Source: Cyanidiococcus yangmingshanensis (taxonomy: Eukaryota > Rhodophyta > Bangiophyceae > Cyanidiales > Cyanidiaceae). From it: a DNA stretch of 64,000 nt. Each line of letters starts with the position of its first letter. The stretch's first letter is position 1. The notes beneath the pieces were generated by a model. It did not search any database, was not told the origin of the DNA, and saw only the letters and a program-made list of their open reading frames with translations. A program made the translations under genes and the position numbers. The stretch spans positions 310,001 to 374,000 of the forward strand of contig VWRR01000003.1 of the NCBI GenBank assembly GCA_013995675.1. Reading direction: 5' to 3'. Positions 21,479 through 32,047 of the stretch are shown here, one piece after another.

Positions 21479-22685
21479 CGAAGGCGTGTTTGACCCCACA
21501 GCCGTGAAAGCAGATGCCCTGAACTCTCGGAACCTGTCTCTATTCAATGGAGCAAAACCGATGCTCGTGAGTCCCGGCACGAGGTAGGCGAACCCCAAAT
21601 GAGCGAGTGCTGGCGCGAAACATACCTCATGGTCGCTCAGGCGAGGATGGACGCAGCCAGCTCACTGCAAGTGGATGAACACGATCCATACAAATGCCCT
21701 CATCAACGAACGAAGCTCTGTGTCTGGCCGGTATCCATTGCCGCAAAGCATGCACTAGAGAGAATCTGGACGTCTTCGTTCCCGAGCGATCAAGAACGCA
21801 GTTGGTCATTGATCAAGAGACCGTCATCCGAGACCGAATGACGCCCTCTCCTCCAAGCATTGGTTTGTGGGCTGAACAGGAGTTTGCATTCCGTGATCCG
21901 AAACCGTGCTTTGATGATATGATAATGATGATGACGGGCTCTTCAGTGATTAGCTGTTCGCCCAATACGTGTCCGCTGACCTCCATGGCGTCCCGATCCA
22001 ACTCGGAGCGTAAAACAAAAACCACATCCTAAGCACATAGCCCTCGTTTTGACTTGGTGCTACCCGCATGCGAACCAAGATGCTGCTGTTTCGCATTCGT
22101 CGGCACGGCTCAAGTTCAGATTCCTGCAGGTCTCGAATCATTCAGCAGTCATACCACGAAAGCTGGCACCAAAGGTGTGCTGACCACATCCTCTCGGCTG
22201 TGCTCTCGAGCTGCGACTTGGCGACGAATGATGAACCGATCGCGAATGATTCCATCGGCACCATAGGCGGTGGTGTCGGTACAAGCAATAATCATACCAG
22301 GGGAGCGGGGTCTGGAGACGATCCCATTTGCGTCCGGGGCAATATATCGTGCTGGCTGTGGATGCCCGATCGTTGCCAACGCATGCTACCGGAGATATTT
22401 CTCGAACGCTATAACCATGGGGCTTGAGTCTGTTCGTTTGAGAGCGTTCGCGCGAAACCGATGGCCACGGCGAGAAGAGGGATACTGAAGGGCGAATGGG
22501 TCAGCGAGCGTACCTCTCTGCTGCGGAGACAGTCCTGAATCGCTGATTCACGTGCCGCGAATAAACTCATACAACTGAGTCGAACCCGATGGCCAACGAA
22601 GCGCAAAAGCAGGACTGTCAAAATATCCAGAGCGAACACGTATCTGGTCCGTTTATCATGAAACACCAACATCAACAACAGCCAA
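21479..22685. other. intergenic, nothing seen
   Basis: About 1.2 kb between convergent NOB1 and RPL10. Only short ORFs without family resemblance and a small GAT/GATG-rich patch near 21914-21937. Confidence 0.4.
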
Positions 22686-23330
22686 CTACTGCGCTGCCAC
22701 TGGGGTAGCGGGCAGTGCGCCACGGGAACGGATCAACTTCACATTACCGCCATCCTCTATCAGTCTTCCTTCCGCTCGGAGCTTCTCATACTCCTCCCGA
22801 GTGTATCGCGTAAAGCCCCAGTTTCGGGAGACATAAATTCGCTGTCGTCCCGGGAACTTGTACTTGCTGCGTCGCAACGCCTCCTTCGCTGCCTCCACGT
22901 GCTGCTCCTTCACCCGGATGCTGAAGAGGATCTGGCCAATATCCACGCGTGCAACGGTTCCTTGGGGCTTGCCGAAAGCACCGCGCATCCCAGTCTGCAA
23001 TCGATCGGCACCGGCACACGACAACATCTTGTTGATGCGTGTAACGTGAAATGGGTGAACTCGAACCCGAAGATGGAACGAGTCTTTCCCTGCAGCCGTC
23101 GTCAGGTATTTATTGGCTGCCACGCGCGCCGCCTCAAGCGCCTCACTGGACAGTTGCTCGCGCTCGTCTGAGACGAGGTTTACGCAGACAGGGAGCTCTT
23201 CCGTGGCCGCCTTCTTCCGCCCCAAATCGAAGATGCGAATCTTCGGGTCAGGCACACCTCGACAGTACCGTGACTTGGGATACGGCTTGTTCTTGCAGTA
23301 GCGATAGCAACGGGCAGGACGGCGACCCAT
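22686..23330 (-). CDS. RPL10: 60S ribosomal protein uL16 (RPL10)
   Basis: Late-assembling protein of the large cytosolic subunit, sitting near the P site. 214 residues as usual. [20 protein letters not shown] at the N-terminus and [13 protein letters not shown] with [20 protein letters not shown] in the body are diagnostic. The ATG at 23330 was chosen because it gives the invariant N-terminus. Head to head with the eL15 gene. Confidence 0.98.
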   Translation of the reverse strand: MGRRPARCYRYCKNKPYPKSRYCRGVPDPKIRIFDLGRKKAATEELPVCVNLVSDEREQLSSEALEAARVAANKYLTTAAGKDSFHLRVRVHPFHVTRINKMLSCAGADRLQTGMRGAFGKPQGTVARVDIGQILFSIRVKEQHVEAAKEALRRSKYKFPGRQRIYVSRNWGFTRYTREEYEKLRAEGRLIEDGGNVKLIRSRGALPATPVAAQ

Positions 23331-23723
23331 GGTATGCCAAGAGACCAAGGTTAAGGGCAGCCAACCCCAGTTTTGCGAGACCGACCGCAACGACGTTCGC
23401 GACGGCGCAGCGGATGAGGCGCGGCCACGACGCTTGATGTCCGTTTTTTCTATGATGGTGATCGCCGTTCGCGCTGGGCCCGCCGAGACCCCTGCGATGT
23501 CCGATAGAAACCATCATGTAGATTTTGTTCTGATTCGTACCAAGTTTGTGTGATTTGCGCGATGCGTCGACGGCGTCCGGCCTCGTAGCGCAGTCATCAT
23601 TGCTTTGCATCAATTATTTCTCCACAGCGGCTGCACTGCCGTCTTGACAGAAGGTGGTTACTGGAAAACTGCTCTGGGTAGCTTCTCTACCGTTGTATTG
23701 TGAACACTTTCCAGCTGATCATC
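23331..23723. promoter_or_regulatory. shared upstream region of uL16 and eL15 genes
   Basis: 393 bp between two divergent ribosomal protein starts; a plausible bidirectional promoter for coordinate expression. No named motif seen. Confidence 0.45.
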
Positions 23724-24341
23724 ATGGGTGCGTATCGATATCTTCAGGAGCTTTGGCGCAAGAAGCAGGCAGAGGCGCTGCGTTTTCTTCAACGGGTGCG
23801 AGCGTGGGAGTACCGCCAGCTCCCAACCGTACACCGGGCGTCACGTCCATCACGACCGGACAAGGCCCATCGTCTTGGATATCGGGCAAAGCAGGGCTAT
23901 GTGATCTATCGGGTGCGTGTGCGACGTGGTGGTCGGAAGCGTCCTGTCCCGAAAGGCATTCAATACGGGAAGCCGAAGCACCAGGGAATCACGCAGCTCA
24001 AGTTTCAGCGGAACAAACGCTCTGTTGCAGAGGAGCGCGTCGGTCGAAAGATTTGCGCCAACTTGCGTGTACTAAACTCGTACTGGGTGAACGAGGATGC
24101 CCTTTACAAGTACTATGAGGTTATTTTGGTCGATCCGAACCACAACGCGATTCGACGTGACCCGCGCATCAACTGGATCTGTCGCGCAACGATGAAACAT
24201 CGCGAGTTACGCGGCCTCACCAGTGCGGGACGCAAGGGTCGCGGCCTGCATCGCAAGGGCCACTCGGTCAACAAGGCTCGCCCGAGCGTTCGCAGCGTCT
24301 GGAAGCGTCACAATACGCTCTCGCTACGGCGCTATCGGTAA
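23724..24341 (+). CDS. RPL15: 60S ribosomal protein eL15 (RPL15)
   Basis: Core protein of the large cytosolic subunit. 205 residues, family length. [40 protein letters not shown] and the tail [13 protein letters not shown] are typical. The ATG at 23724 gives the family start; the frame extends to a GTG at 23700. Its stop lies 11 bp from the stop of the convergent MBF1 gene. Confidence 0.98.
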   Translation: MGAYRYLQELWRKKQAEALRFLQRVRAWEYRQLPTVHRASRPSRPDKAHRLGYRAKQGYVIYRVRVRRGGRKRPVPKGIQYGKPKHQGITQLKFQRNKRSVAEERVGRKICANLRVLNSYWVNEDALYKYYEVILVDPNHNAIRRDPRINWICRATMKHRELRGLTSAGRKGRGLHRKGHSVNKARPSVRSVWKRHNTLSLRRYR

Positions 24342-24352
24342 TAACGCGCCGT

Positions 24353-24772
24353 TCAATGAGTTTTGCCGGGTCCAGCATCACCAGACGTTGGTCCACGAAG
24401 TCTCACACCAAGCGCCTTCTCCATTTTGTTGATGATCTGCGGGTTTGGCGGTACCGCTGCCCTCTCATAATCGTTCACAACGCGCGCCCGTTCCCCAATC
24501 GCTTGCGCAAGCTGGGTCTGCGTCCAGCCCTTGTGCTGCCGTGCCTGCTGAATGCGTTTCGCCAACGTTAAAGGCACCGTCTCCAGACGCTCTGGCTCGT
24601 GCGCCTCGTCTAAACGTTTCGGATTCGTCACCAAAGCCTTCTTATTGCTCCCAGCACCATACTTCTTCTCGGTAAGCACAGCACCACTTCGCAGCGCTGC
24701 ACTCGTCTGTGAAGACTTGTCCTTCCGCGGACGGGTATTCAACACGACCTCCTTCCAGTCCTGAGCTTCCAT
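24353..24772 (-). CDS. MBF1: multiprotein-bridging factor 1
   Basis: Small coactivator bridging transcription factors and TBP; also linked to stress response and ribosome quality control. 139 residues. The N-terminal MBF1 domain (MEAQDWKEVVLNTRP) is followed by a Cro/C1-type helix-turn-helix at about 70-125 (LAKRIQQARQHKGWTQTQLA ... VVNDYERA ... INKMEKALGVRLRG). The ATG at 24772 is the family start; the longer frame begins elsewhere. 3' end almost touches eL15. Confidence 0.97.
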   Translation of the reverse strand: MEAQDWKEVVLNTRPRKDKSSQTSAALRSGAVLTEKKYGAGSNKKALVTNPKRLDEAHEPERLETVPLTLAKRIQQARQHKGWTQTQLAQAIGERARVVNDYERAAVPPNPQIINKMEKALGVRLRGPTSGDAGPGKTH

Positions 24773-26610
24773 GTATACACACGCACACACACCGAAACAG
24801 CGCTCTCTCGAACGATGCTCACCCAAAGAGACTACAAACCAGTTGTTTCACAACTCAAGTGATCGTCTTCGTGCAGAGCACACTCACCCACACGCACCCT
24901 TTGGTTCAGCAACAAAGTCTTCGTCCTTCAACGGAACGAATGGATATGATCCGAAAACGCGCGTTTCAAGCTTCATCGAGCGCACGCGGGACGTCGCGCG
25001 ACGCCCAGGCGAGCGATCACACGGACAGGACGAGACGGGGGCGCGCCCGAGCGCGGCGTACCGGGGGACACGGCGTCCGCGCCCCGGGGTGTCTCATCTC
25101 CGGGTGACCCGTCGATGCGGCGCGCTTCAAAACGCCAAGGATGATCTGATTCCTGGACAGGCAAACAGGTGTTCATCGACAGCGTATGGGTTTGGGATTC
25201 TGAGAACTTGTACTCAGGCATTCACTTGTAGGTTCGAATGGCTCCATCGTGGACTGATTGAGTGCGCTGTACGGGCGATCGCAGCGCGAATGCCTGGTCG
25301 ACGATCTCGCGATGCTTCGTACAGCGCACGCACGAACGAGGTAGCAGCTCCCTGTTCTGGCGATACAGCATGGTCTATGAATGGTATCTGTTTTTCGGTG
25401 TCTACATTGGATCGAATGTTGGATTACATCTGTGAGGTAGTTTTGGAACTGTGGTATGAGGGCGGCTGCGGCTGAAGAAGAAGAAAACGTGGTCTCTGGT
25501 GGCCGAGCAGACGCTGCATGCATGGTTGGCCGTTGGTCTTTGACGGTTCTGGTGACTTGTCGCTCATTGATGGCACTTTATTCAATCGGTATGTGCTCAA
25601 CGATGATTCGAGTTAGGATGAGGTGGGAACTGGGGCGCATCGTGGACATGGTGCCCGAATCACGACGGTACAGGGTTCCAGCTGGGTACTCGATGACGGA
25701 ATATAAATGCCTATTCGCTAGCGGTGAACGGCTCTGTCAGGGATACAGCTGTGACTACATTTGGATACTTCGAGCGTATCATGGCGCTGGTGCAGATATG
25801 CGGTCGAGTTACTGTCGTGGTCATGGTCGGTGCGCTTTTGAAGCAGCCGCGCTCGCCTCGAAATGGAGAGGCATCCTGGACACGCTGAACGCAACCGACC
25901 TCGTCTAGGAGTCGAATCGATGCAGTCTGCTAGTGAGGTCTTCGTAGCGTCCCTTGTTATAACAAGTATTGAACGCTTGGGGGCAGAGATTTTCAGACCC
26001 AAACTAGTCGGTTTCGCGGCTAGAGAGGCTACTGTCGACGCCGAATGTTTGTTCACTCGATGCTTTATCGCCCAGCACAGTCATGAAATGCCCTCCTCAA
26101 TGGATCTTTTGGACCAAGATTATGTTCTAGGAAATGGTTCCAGGTCTGACACGCTTGTCAAGTGCTAAAAGCCTTTTCATCATGACGTTCATGCTCTCTC
26201 AACGACAGAGCGCTCGACGTATTCCGCTCTATTTCTCATCCGCTCAAGCATATGGTGAGCGTCACTGGCAGCAATGCTGATTTCAAATCTGACCGAGAAT
26301 TCACTCGTTCTTGTGAGCGTTCGAGTAGGCACCGCTCCGTGGCAATAAGGATGCTTTGCCAGAAACCTCGTTTCAGAAGATATGGCGGCACTTTGGCCAT
26401 GGGGACGGAACAGGCTCTAGGTGTCGATGGGCTCCCGAGGCCCCTATGTCCGATACTTGCCCAAGCTTCGACAGCCAAACGGCTTTAACATGAATGACAT
26501 TTATCCGCTCGTGTGGAAAATCAAGCCGGAATCGACCATTCTCGACGCTGTCTTCGCCACGATTACCTGGAATTTTCAGCGACACGTTGCTTTATTTCGA
26601 CAAACGATCA
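24773..26610. other. gene-poor stretch of about 1.8 kb
   Basis: The longest gene-free stretch here. A 150-codon ATG frame (25456-25908) has no family resemblance and unconvincing codon choice, so it is not called. The 5' flank of MBF1 is A/C-rich with CACACA-type repeats near 24777-24797. A GC-rich structured block lies at about 25030-25110. Confidence 0.4.
25065..25095. other. strong GC-rich hairpin
   Basis: GGGACAC at 25065-25071 can pair with GTGTCTC at 25089-25095 (one G-T pair), enclosing a second stem GGCG/CGCC with loop TCCG. The flanks are also very GC-rich. Could be part of a structured RNA or a terminator/regulatory element; strand unknown. Confidence 0.35.
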
Positions 26611-26803
26611 CTTTTCCTCAGCGATACGGAGCAGGGGGCGGGGGAGGCGGCACCTGCACGTTGCCTGCCCTGTAGCTCGTTGCCCCAGGAACTGTTCCAG
26701 GCGGCCAATGGCACTTCCCTGGGGGCCAGGTGGCGGTGGCGCTACCCCTGGGGGCCGCCTTGCGTCCCTGATGAGTTCCAACCTCCAGAACCGTAGCTGG
26801 CAG

Positions 26804-28708
26804 TCATTGAAGAGGGCACGTTTGGCCGCAAATAAGCAGGCGCCGCTTGAGAAGGCGGCATTCCACTATGATACGTCGATGCGCTTGTGGAAGTTGGTGC
26901 AAAGGCAGGGTGGTCGGATTGATGCAGGTGTCTGGTGCGACATCCCCACGTTCGTCGAAAGCCCGTTGCGGTGGTGGCGGTGGCGCTAGCAGCTGATGCG
27001 GTACCTGGGTTGGGGGTGCATTCACGGAACTCTGCGGTGGCGCGGCCATCCCAGCAGAGAGCGGAGGCAGTGACGGCACTGCTGGTGTACCCATTGATCC
27101 GTACGCGGGCGAACGCAACCTCGTAGCGCTCGGCGACACAGACGGTGGCGGTGGCGGTACCGACGCAGTGTTTTGCGTTCCCGACAAAGGTCCGTACGGA
27201 TTCGCAGGACGTGCTCCGCTCGCAGCAGGATTGTTCGCACTCCAAATGTTGGTCATTGCAGTGGCTGTTGCCGCGGATCCAACACCTGGGACGCGTAGTC
27301 CCTGCACTGGCCCAGCGTTGGCCATCTGGGGGTCGAAAGCAGCAGCGGATGCTCCGGTATCCGACCGCATCCCAGCCATTCCCGGCACGACAGCAGCATG
27401 GAACGTGCTGCCGCCAGGACGCACCATGGGATTTATGCCGGGTTGCGGCCCCGACGATATGGCTGACGATGTATTTGGATAGTACGAGGCGGTGTCTCCC
27501 CCGGGGGCTGTCCTCCGTGCTGAGGACGGAGCGTTCGTTGCACCGGTCCCAGTCGCCACATTCGACATTTGTTCCGCACTCGCCTGTTCACGCGCACGAA
27601 TCGCTTGTGCTCCTGCCTCGGTTGCCTCAGCGACTTGTTTCCATTCACCACTTAGAGCTTGCTTCCATATCGAGACAGTCTGATCACCGCATGCTACCGC
27701 CAGGAGGAGACCAGTTGTGCTCCAGCTCAATCCCCAGCATGGAGCTTTGAAACGGGGGAGCTCCACATAGCTCCAGAGACTGCCCTCTTGATGAAATGCG
27801 CTCTGCTCGTTTGCTGTTTGCACGCGTCGCCAGATTCGTACGCGGTGATCTTGACCTGCTGTGGCCAAGACATCACCTACACTTCGACTGGGACACCAGG
27901 CGACTGCTCGAACCCAATCCGTATGGCCAGTTAGCACACCACTATCAGGATGAGCCGAATCATTCTCTGCTTGCCATGTCTCCGACACTGAGTCGTAGAC
28001 CCAGAGGCGCACGTGATGGTCACAGCCGCCAGTCGCTAGACGCATTGGTGTCCACTGGTACTCGGTCTCAGCAAAACCATTATCGATCTTGTCACCCACC
28101 AGGCGAGCTGGTGCCCACGACAAACAAGTCGCGCCGAGCTGATGAGCGACTCCTGAGGCTGGTTCGCATACCCAGTCCGTTCGCCAGGAGCCGTCGTGCT
28201 CATCGCGCCTGCACACGGACACCCGGCCGTCTGACGACGCACAAGCAAACACCAATCCATATTCTGGGGGTGCAAAAGCGATCGCATTCACGGAGGCTGG
28301 TTCATGCACACGATGTTCATAGATGGGCTGCAGATGAAGACCCGAGCCGGGGCGCGAGCGAGCGCCACCTGGCCAGGCTGGTGGCTCTGGCTCGGCCCAG
28401 ATGATCGCACGGCCATCGAAACTACAAGAACCAAGCACCGTACCAAAGCGCGGATGAGCCCAAGACACCTGCCAAACAGGGCCGTTGGTACTAGCTTGAA
28501 GCTCTGTCAAAAGCCGCGCAGACTGTAGCGCCCCTACGCCGCCAGAGGCGTCGGTGCACTCGAATACCTTGATTTTGCCGTCGGCCGAACACGTGGCCAA
28601 CCTCCGGCCGTAAAAGTCAAACTGAACATCATGAATCCGATCATCATGTTGGGTTTCAATAAAAATCTTGGGCACAACGAGCGTACCTTCCGTTTGGACC
28701 TCAGTCAT
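26804..28708 (-). CDS. SEC13: SEC13-like WD40 protein with a long proline-rich tail
   Basis: COPII coat and nuclear-pore component. The ATG at 28708 follows an unusable GTG. Six blades occupy residues ~15-365: DDRIHDVQFDFYGRRLATCS, PVWQVSWAHP, VNAIAFAPPEYGL, ATGGCDHHVRLW, LTGHTDWVRAVAWCP and CWGLSWSTTGLLLAVACGDQ. This is the SEC13/SEH1 pattern, and the order of motifs favours SEC13. Ordinary SEC13 ends about here. This one continues for ~250 residues of Pro/Ala/Gly-rich sequence with PPPPP runs, like the proline-rich part of SEC31. The last ~45 residues to 26804 look out of frame. The neighbouring frames carry better continuations (MPPSQAAPAYLRPNVP, then a PPPPPPAPYR end at about 26618), so a frame error near 26950-26990 is likely. 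Confidence 0.85.
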   Translation of the reverse strand: MTEVQTEGTLVVPKIFIETQHDDRIHDVQFDFYGRRLATCSADGKIKVFECTDASGGVGALQSARLLTELQASTNGPVWQVSWAHPRFGTVLGSCSFDGRAIIWAEPEPPAWPGGARSRPGSGLHLQPIYEHRVHEPASVNAIAFAPPEYGLVFACASSDGRVSVCRRDEHDGSWRTDWVCEPASGVAHQLGATCLSWAPARLVGDKIDNGFAETEYQWTPMRLATGGCDHHVRLWVYDSVSETWQAENDSAHPDSGVLTGHTDWVRAVAWCPSRSVGDVLATAGQDHRVRIWRRVQTANEQSAFHQEGSLWSYVELPRFKAPCWGLSWSTTGLLLAVACGDQTVSIWKQALSGEWKQVAEATEAGAQAIRAREQASAEQMSNVATGTGATNAPSSARRTAPGGDTASYYPNTSSAISSGPQPGINPMVRPGGSTFHAAVVPGMAGMRSDTGASAAAFDPQMANAGPVQGLRVPGVGSAATATAMTNIWSANNPAASGARPANPYGPLSGTQNTASVPPPPPSVSPSATRLRSPAYGSMGTPAVPSLPPLSAGMAAPPQSSVNAPPTQVPHQLLAPPPPPQRAFDERGDVAPDTCINPTTLPLHQLPQAHRRIIVECRLLKRRLLICGQTCPLQ

Positions 28709-29610
28709 TGTCCTTGGTCGAAAGCGAAACGGTGAAACCGACACGAGGCGGAAGAACTACAAAGGTTGGACGGCGCGGACACGACCCCTGGAGCAGTCGG
28801 TTTGTGAACGCGCGAACCAAACGCTCTGAAAACGCTGCATAGCGAGCGTGTGTTACCGAACTGAAAAGTGATCGTATCTACAAAACAGAGGCTAGAAGGG
28901 CCCTTTGGATCAGATTGCGAGCGATCTTGTCGTCCAGGGAGGGAAACGGTGCAAAGACTGAGCGTTATCTTGGTTTGTTCCGGAGGACACCTGACGCACC
29001 GCTGGAACGCGGACTGGCTTGTTTGTTGTACGCGAGTGCTGCTAAACGAGTAACGTAGTAGCCATCCTTCGGACCGGGCGAGTGATAACGTATTCTGTGT
29101 CTGGATCGCTTCGTATTCCTGACGCCTTGAACGGGTTGGTCTTGAGATTTATAAGAGTCTACTGGGACGTAACTCGCCAAGACATAAATCGCGTGGACGG
29201 GTAGCCTGCACTGATACGCGCTTACGAGTCGCTGGAAGAGCACGCTGTCTCTGTACTGTTTGCAGACAAAACTGGTACGGCGAAATCAGTTCTTTGCTGG
29301 GTACAACATTTTGGCACAACTTGCTGAGCGTTCATCGATAATCATCAACGTTCGAGGCTCGTGTGGACGCAATCCTCGGTGAACGTGAGCTTCGTTGCAC
29401 CCCTCAAAGAGCACTCGTTATTTGCTCAGCTTGGACCTGTTGTCGATACATTTGAGCTGGTTCCGGACACATTTTCACAACTGGGACAAGAAGCAAGCGA
29501 CCATTCGGGCAGTTTGCAAAAGACACGCCGAGTCGCCTCCTTGTTTTCGCGAGAGGTGACTGGAACGACCCTGGCTTTACCTAGACTCGTCAGTGACTGG
29601 ACGAATCTCC
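28709..29610. other. upstream region of SEC13 and TMCO1-like genes
   Basis: About 900 bp between divergent starts. No further gene or RNA seen. Confidence 0.4.
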
Positions 29611-30139
29611 ATGGCCCTCTCTGATGCATTTGCAATTTTTATGACGTCTTTGCTGGCGTCCATTCTATCTGAATGTGTTCTATATCTCTTTGTGTATCGG
29701 AAGAAATCGTACCAGCATGACCGAGAGGAATTGATCGCAGTTGCAGCGCAAACTGCATCAAGAGGAAAATCACATCATTCGTGCTGATCGGAAAATTCTC
29801 CACGAACGTCGCATAGAGTCCTTGGAACGATCACTGCGTGAAACTTATGCTCGAGCGAGTCGACGAAAAATGTGGGCAAACCTAGCGATCTCTGCTTTTT
29901 ACTTTTTCATCTACCGCATTGTCCACAAGCAATACAAAAACCGGGTCATTGCGTTGCTTCCTTTTGAGCCGCTCCCGCCGATTCGAAAAATTACTCATCG
30001 GGATGTGCCCGGTGAAAACTACCGGGAGACGGGCCTTGCTTTCATCTACATGCTCTGCTCAATGACTTTGCGCGTCTTCATGAATCGCATCAGTGGTCAT
30101 GACCTGCCGCCTGTTGCGACGCGACGGCCACCGAAATGA
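29611..30139 (+). CDS. TMCO1: TMCO1-like ER membrane protein, with one frame change
   Basis: Member of the Get3-independent Oxa1-related family (TMCO1, EMC3, GET1); TMCO1 works with the ER translocon in multipass protein insertion. The start MALSDAFAIFMTSLLASILS is the first membrane segment in one frame, running into VYRKKSYQHDREEL. The rest is in the next frame from about 29741: a charged coiled coil (LQRKLHQEENHIIRADRK), then MWANLAISAFYFFIYR, VIALLPFEPLPPIRKITHR and FIYMLCSMTLRVFMNRISG. All match TMCO1 in order, and total length (~175) fits. The switch at about 29733-29741 needs one base removed. Two of three membrane segments are in the second frame. Confidence 0.85.
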
Positions 30140-30226
30140 AAACATCCATGCTCTTTCCGAGACATATACAGCCAAATGTTTTCAAGAGGCCCAATCGTTC
30201 CTTCTCGCATCGACGTAGATGGAGAT

Positions 30227-30904
30227 TCAGGACGCCTCGGTGCGAACCGTATCGTCCTCAATATCCTCCTCGGGGTAGACGTCTTTTACGAGCGGCGTCG
30301 CCCAGCCCCCGTAAAAACTACGCGGCTCAGGACGCACACGATATTCATCGACCCAACACGCGTCGACCTTGGCTGGATAGAACGCAATGTGGTCCTTGAG
30401 CATCTGGTAGGCCCTCGTTGGAAAATCGTACGACCACGCTGCACCTTCGCTTATCTCCCAGCCGACCTCAATATCATAGTAGGTCGCTTCTCCCTTAAAC
30501 TCGCAAAACGTACTTCGTACTTTGCTGGAAACCATCACGTACTGGAGATCAATGTCTTCCAGTGGAATGTAGTACGACGGCGGGTGCGAGTACTCCAGAA
30601 CTCGATATCCCCGCCGCGTCTCCGCAATAGTGACCTGGTTGTGCACCACACGCAAGTGACGAGTGTTCGGCTCCACCCGAGGTGGACGTGGATACGCCCA
30701 AATGGACTCCCGCTCAGCGAGTGGTGGCTTTTTCACTCGCCTCGCTGTTGCGTCTGAGGACGGGTTCATTGACAAGTCGCCGGCGTCAAGCAGACGCGTG
30801 TGGCGCAGCGAGTGAACACGTGAAAACCCTCGCTTCGTCGAACGATGCTGAGCATACAATATCTTTTTACCCCAGTGGAGCGATAGCGTCCGTGCAGTGA
30901 ACAT
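30227..30904 (-). CDS. DUF427 domain protein with a mitochondrial-type leader
   Basis: 225 residues from the ATG at 30904. Residues 1-45 (MFTARTLSLHWGKKILYAQH, then more Arg, Ser and His and no acids) look like a mitochondrial presequence. The DUF427 domain (about 95-180) shows YYIPLEDIDLQYV, FCEFKGEATYYDIEVG, AWSYDFPTRAYQMLKDHIAFY and VDACWVDE. DUF427 proteins are common in bacteria and fungi; their function is not established, though the fold includes a compact beta-tent with a likely ligand pocket. Head to head with the RuvX gene. Confidence 0.85.
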   Translation of the reverse strand: MFTARTLSLHWGKKILYAQHRSTKRGFSRVHSLRHTRLLDAGDLSMNPSSDATARRVKKPPLAERESIWAYPRPPRVEPNTRHLRVVHNQVTIAETRRGYRVLEYSHPPSYYIPLEDIDLQYVMVSSKVRSTFCEFKGEATYYDIEVGWEISEGAAWSYDFPTRAYQMLKDHIAFYPAKVDACWVDEYRVRPEPRSFYGGWATPLVKDVYPEEDIEDDTVRTEAS

Positions 30905-31156
30905 GGTCCGCTTTTCTCGCAGCCACCGAACGATAACGCTAGTCGAGATTGAACTGCACGCCTTTGACCAATGCGCTGAGCGCGTCTTCCAGTTGGTGCC
31001 GACGTCTGGTGCTCCGTTCACGAGATAACACGCCTGAAACGAGAAACCTCGAGCCACTTGGTTTGATCAAGGCTCGGCTCGACGAGCCCGTATCTCGCGT
31101 TTGGTGGACGCGCGCATCAGTTTAAAGCTCATCCACGAGAGCACCCAGTTTATGGT

Positions 31157-32047
31157 ATGTCGAAAGTGGCGTTGTTGCGGTGTACGCAGGATATGAGCCG
31201 GTTCGCCACGGCCTTGGACGGACGACCAGGCGCGTTGCTCGCGCTCGACGTGGGTCAACGGAAAGTGGGCATTGCCATTTCGGATATTTAGTAAGTTTTC
31301 TACTGAGAGCGGATGAAATGGAGCTTCCGGATTGTTGAAGCAGAAGCGGCAGAAGCATTCGCTTTTCCAAACAAGGCCACGCACTCACTCGGCATCGACA
31401 CTGGGCGCGGTGCCCATACTGATTGAAGTCGAGTATTGACGCGCCTTGTGAGATCAAATGGAGACAGAGTCGCGATCGTCTGCACTCAAACAAGACCGCG
31501 GACGGAGCGTGGCGAACTAGGCCTCCGACAGTTGTGCAAGTTCAGATACTAACCTTCTATTTTCATGTGGTTTTGCAGTCGTATTGTTGCGTTTCCGCTG
31601 GGTACGCTGCTTCGCCAGGAGCGACCCGATCATCAACGACCATGCACATTGACACATCAGCTGATCACAACGATCGCGAAATACCAAGCCATCGCGGTCG
31701 TCGCCGGATACCCCCTGGAGTTGAGCAAGGCTCGAGAAGGTGCCGCCTGCTCGATGGTGCGGACTTTTCTCGCCTCTTTATGCGTAATACCAGATCAAAT
31801 GGAGAGCGTTTGCCCCAACTTGACACCACCGCTTCCCTGTCTGCTTTGGGATGAGCGATTCTCTTCCTCATTCGCTCGTATGTACCAATTCATCGATGAT
31901 CCACGACGCCGGGGTCGAACGAAACGACTACCTCAGTGGAAAAAGCGTGGAATCGATGCCTACGCAGCGCTTATAATCCTACGCCGCGTCCTCGGGTACG
32001 ACTGGGCTCGATATCAGACGTCACCGGAACACGCACGAGGGTTATAG
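31157..32047 (+). CDS. RuvX/YqgF-family RNase H-fold nuclease, two exons
   Basis: Bacterial-type putative Holliday junction resolvase / rRNA-processing nuclease, probably acting in an organelle. Exons 31157-31290 and 31579-32047 give 200 residues; a second ATG at 31193 would give 188. The first strand LLALDVGQRKVGIAISD holds the catalytic Asp. The splice yields SDI-Y-RIVAFPLGTLLR, as in YqgF (S-D-P...ATPLGTL). Later motifs: VVAGYPLELSKARE (the VGLP block), LLWDERFSS (the DERLTT block) and GIDAYAALIILRRVL (the final Asp helix). The short N-terminal extension is weakly basic. Plant and algal nuclear copies are usually of cyanobacterial or mitochondrial descent; which one is not decided here. 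Confidence 0.92.
31291..31578 (+). other. spliceosomal intron in the RuvX-like gene
   Basis: 288 nt, phase 2. Starts GTAAGT, carries ATACTAACC about 30 nt before the end, followed by a T-rich run and TTTTGCAG. Splicing creates a TAT codon and restores the YqgF motif. Confidence 0.95.

Noticed and set aside
25228-25245. AGGTTCGAATGGCT resembling a T-arm
   Set aside because: No stem pairing and no partner arms within 200 bp in linear or permuted order.
25456-25908. 150-codon ATG frame in the gene-poor stretch
   Set aside because: Codon choice differs from real genes here and the product has no recognisable feature.
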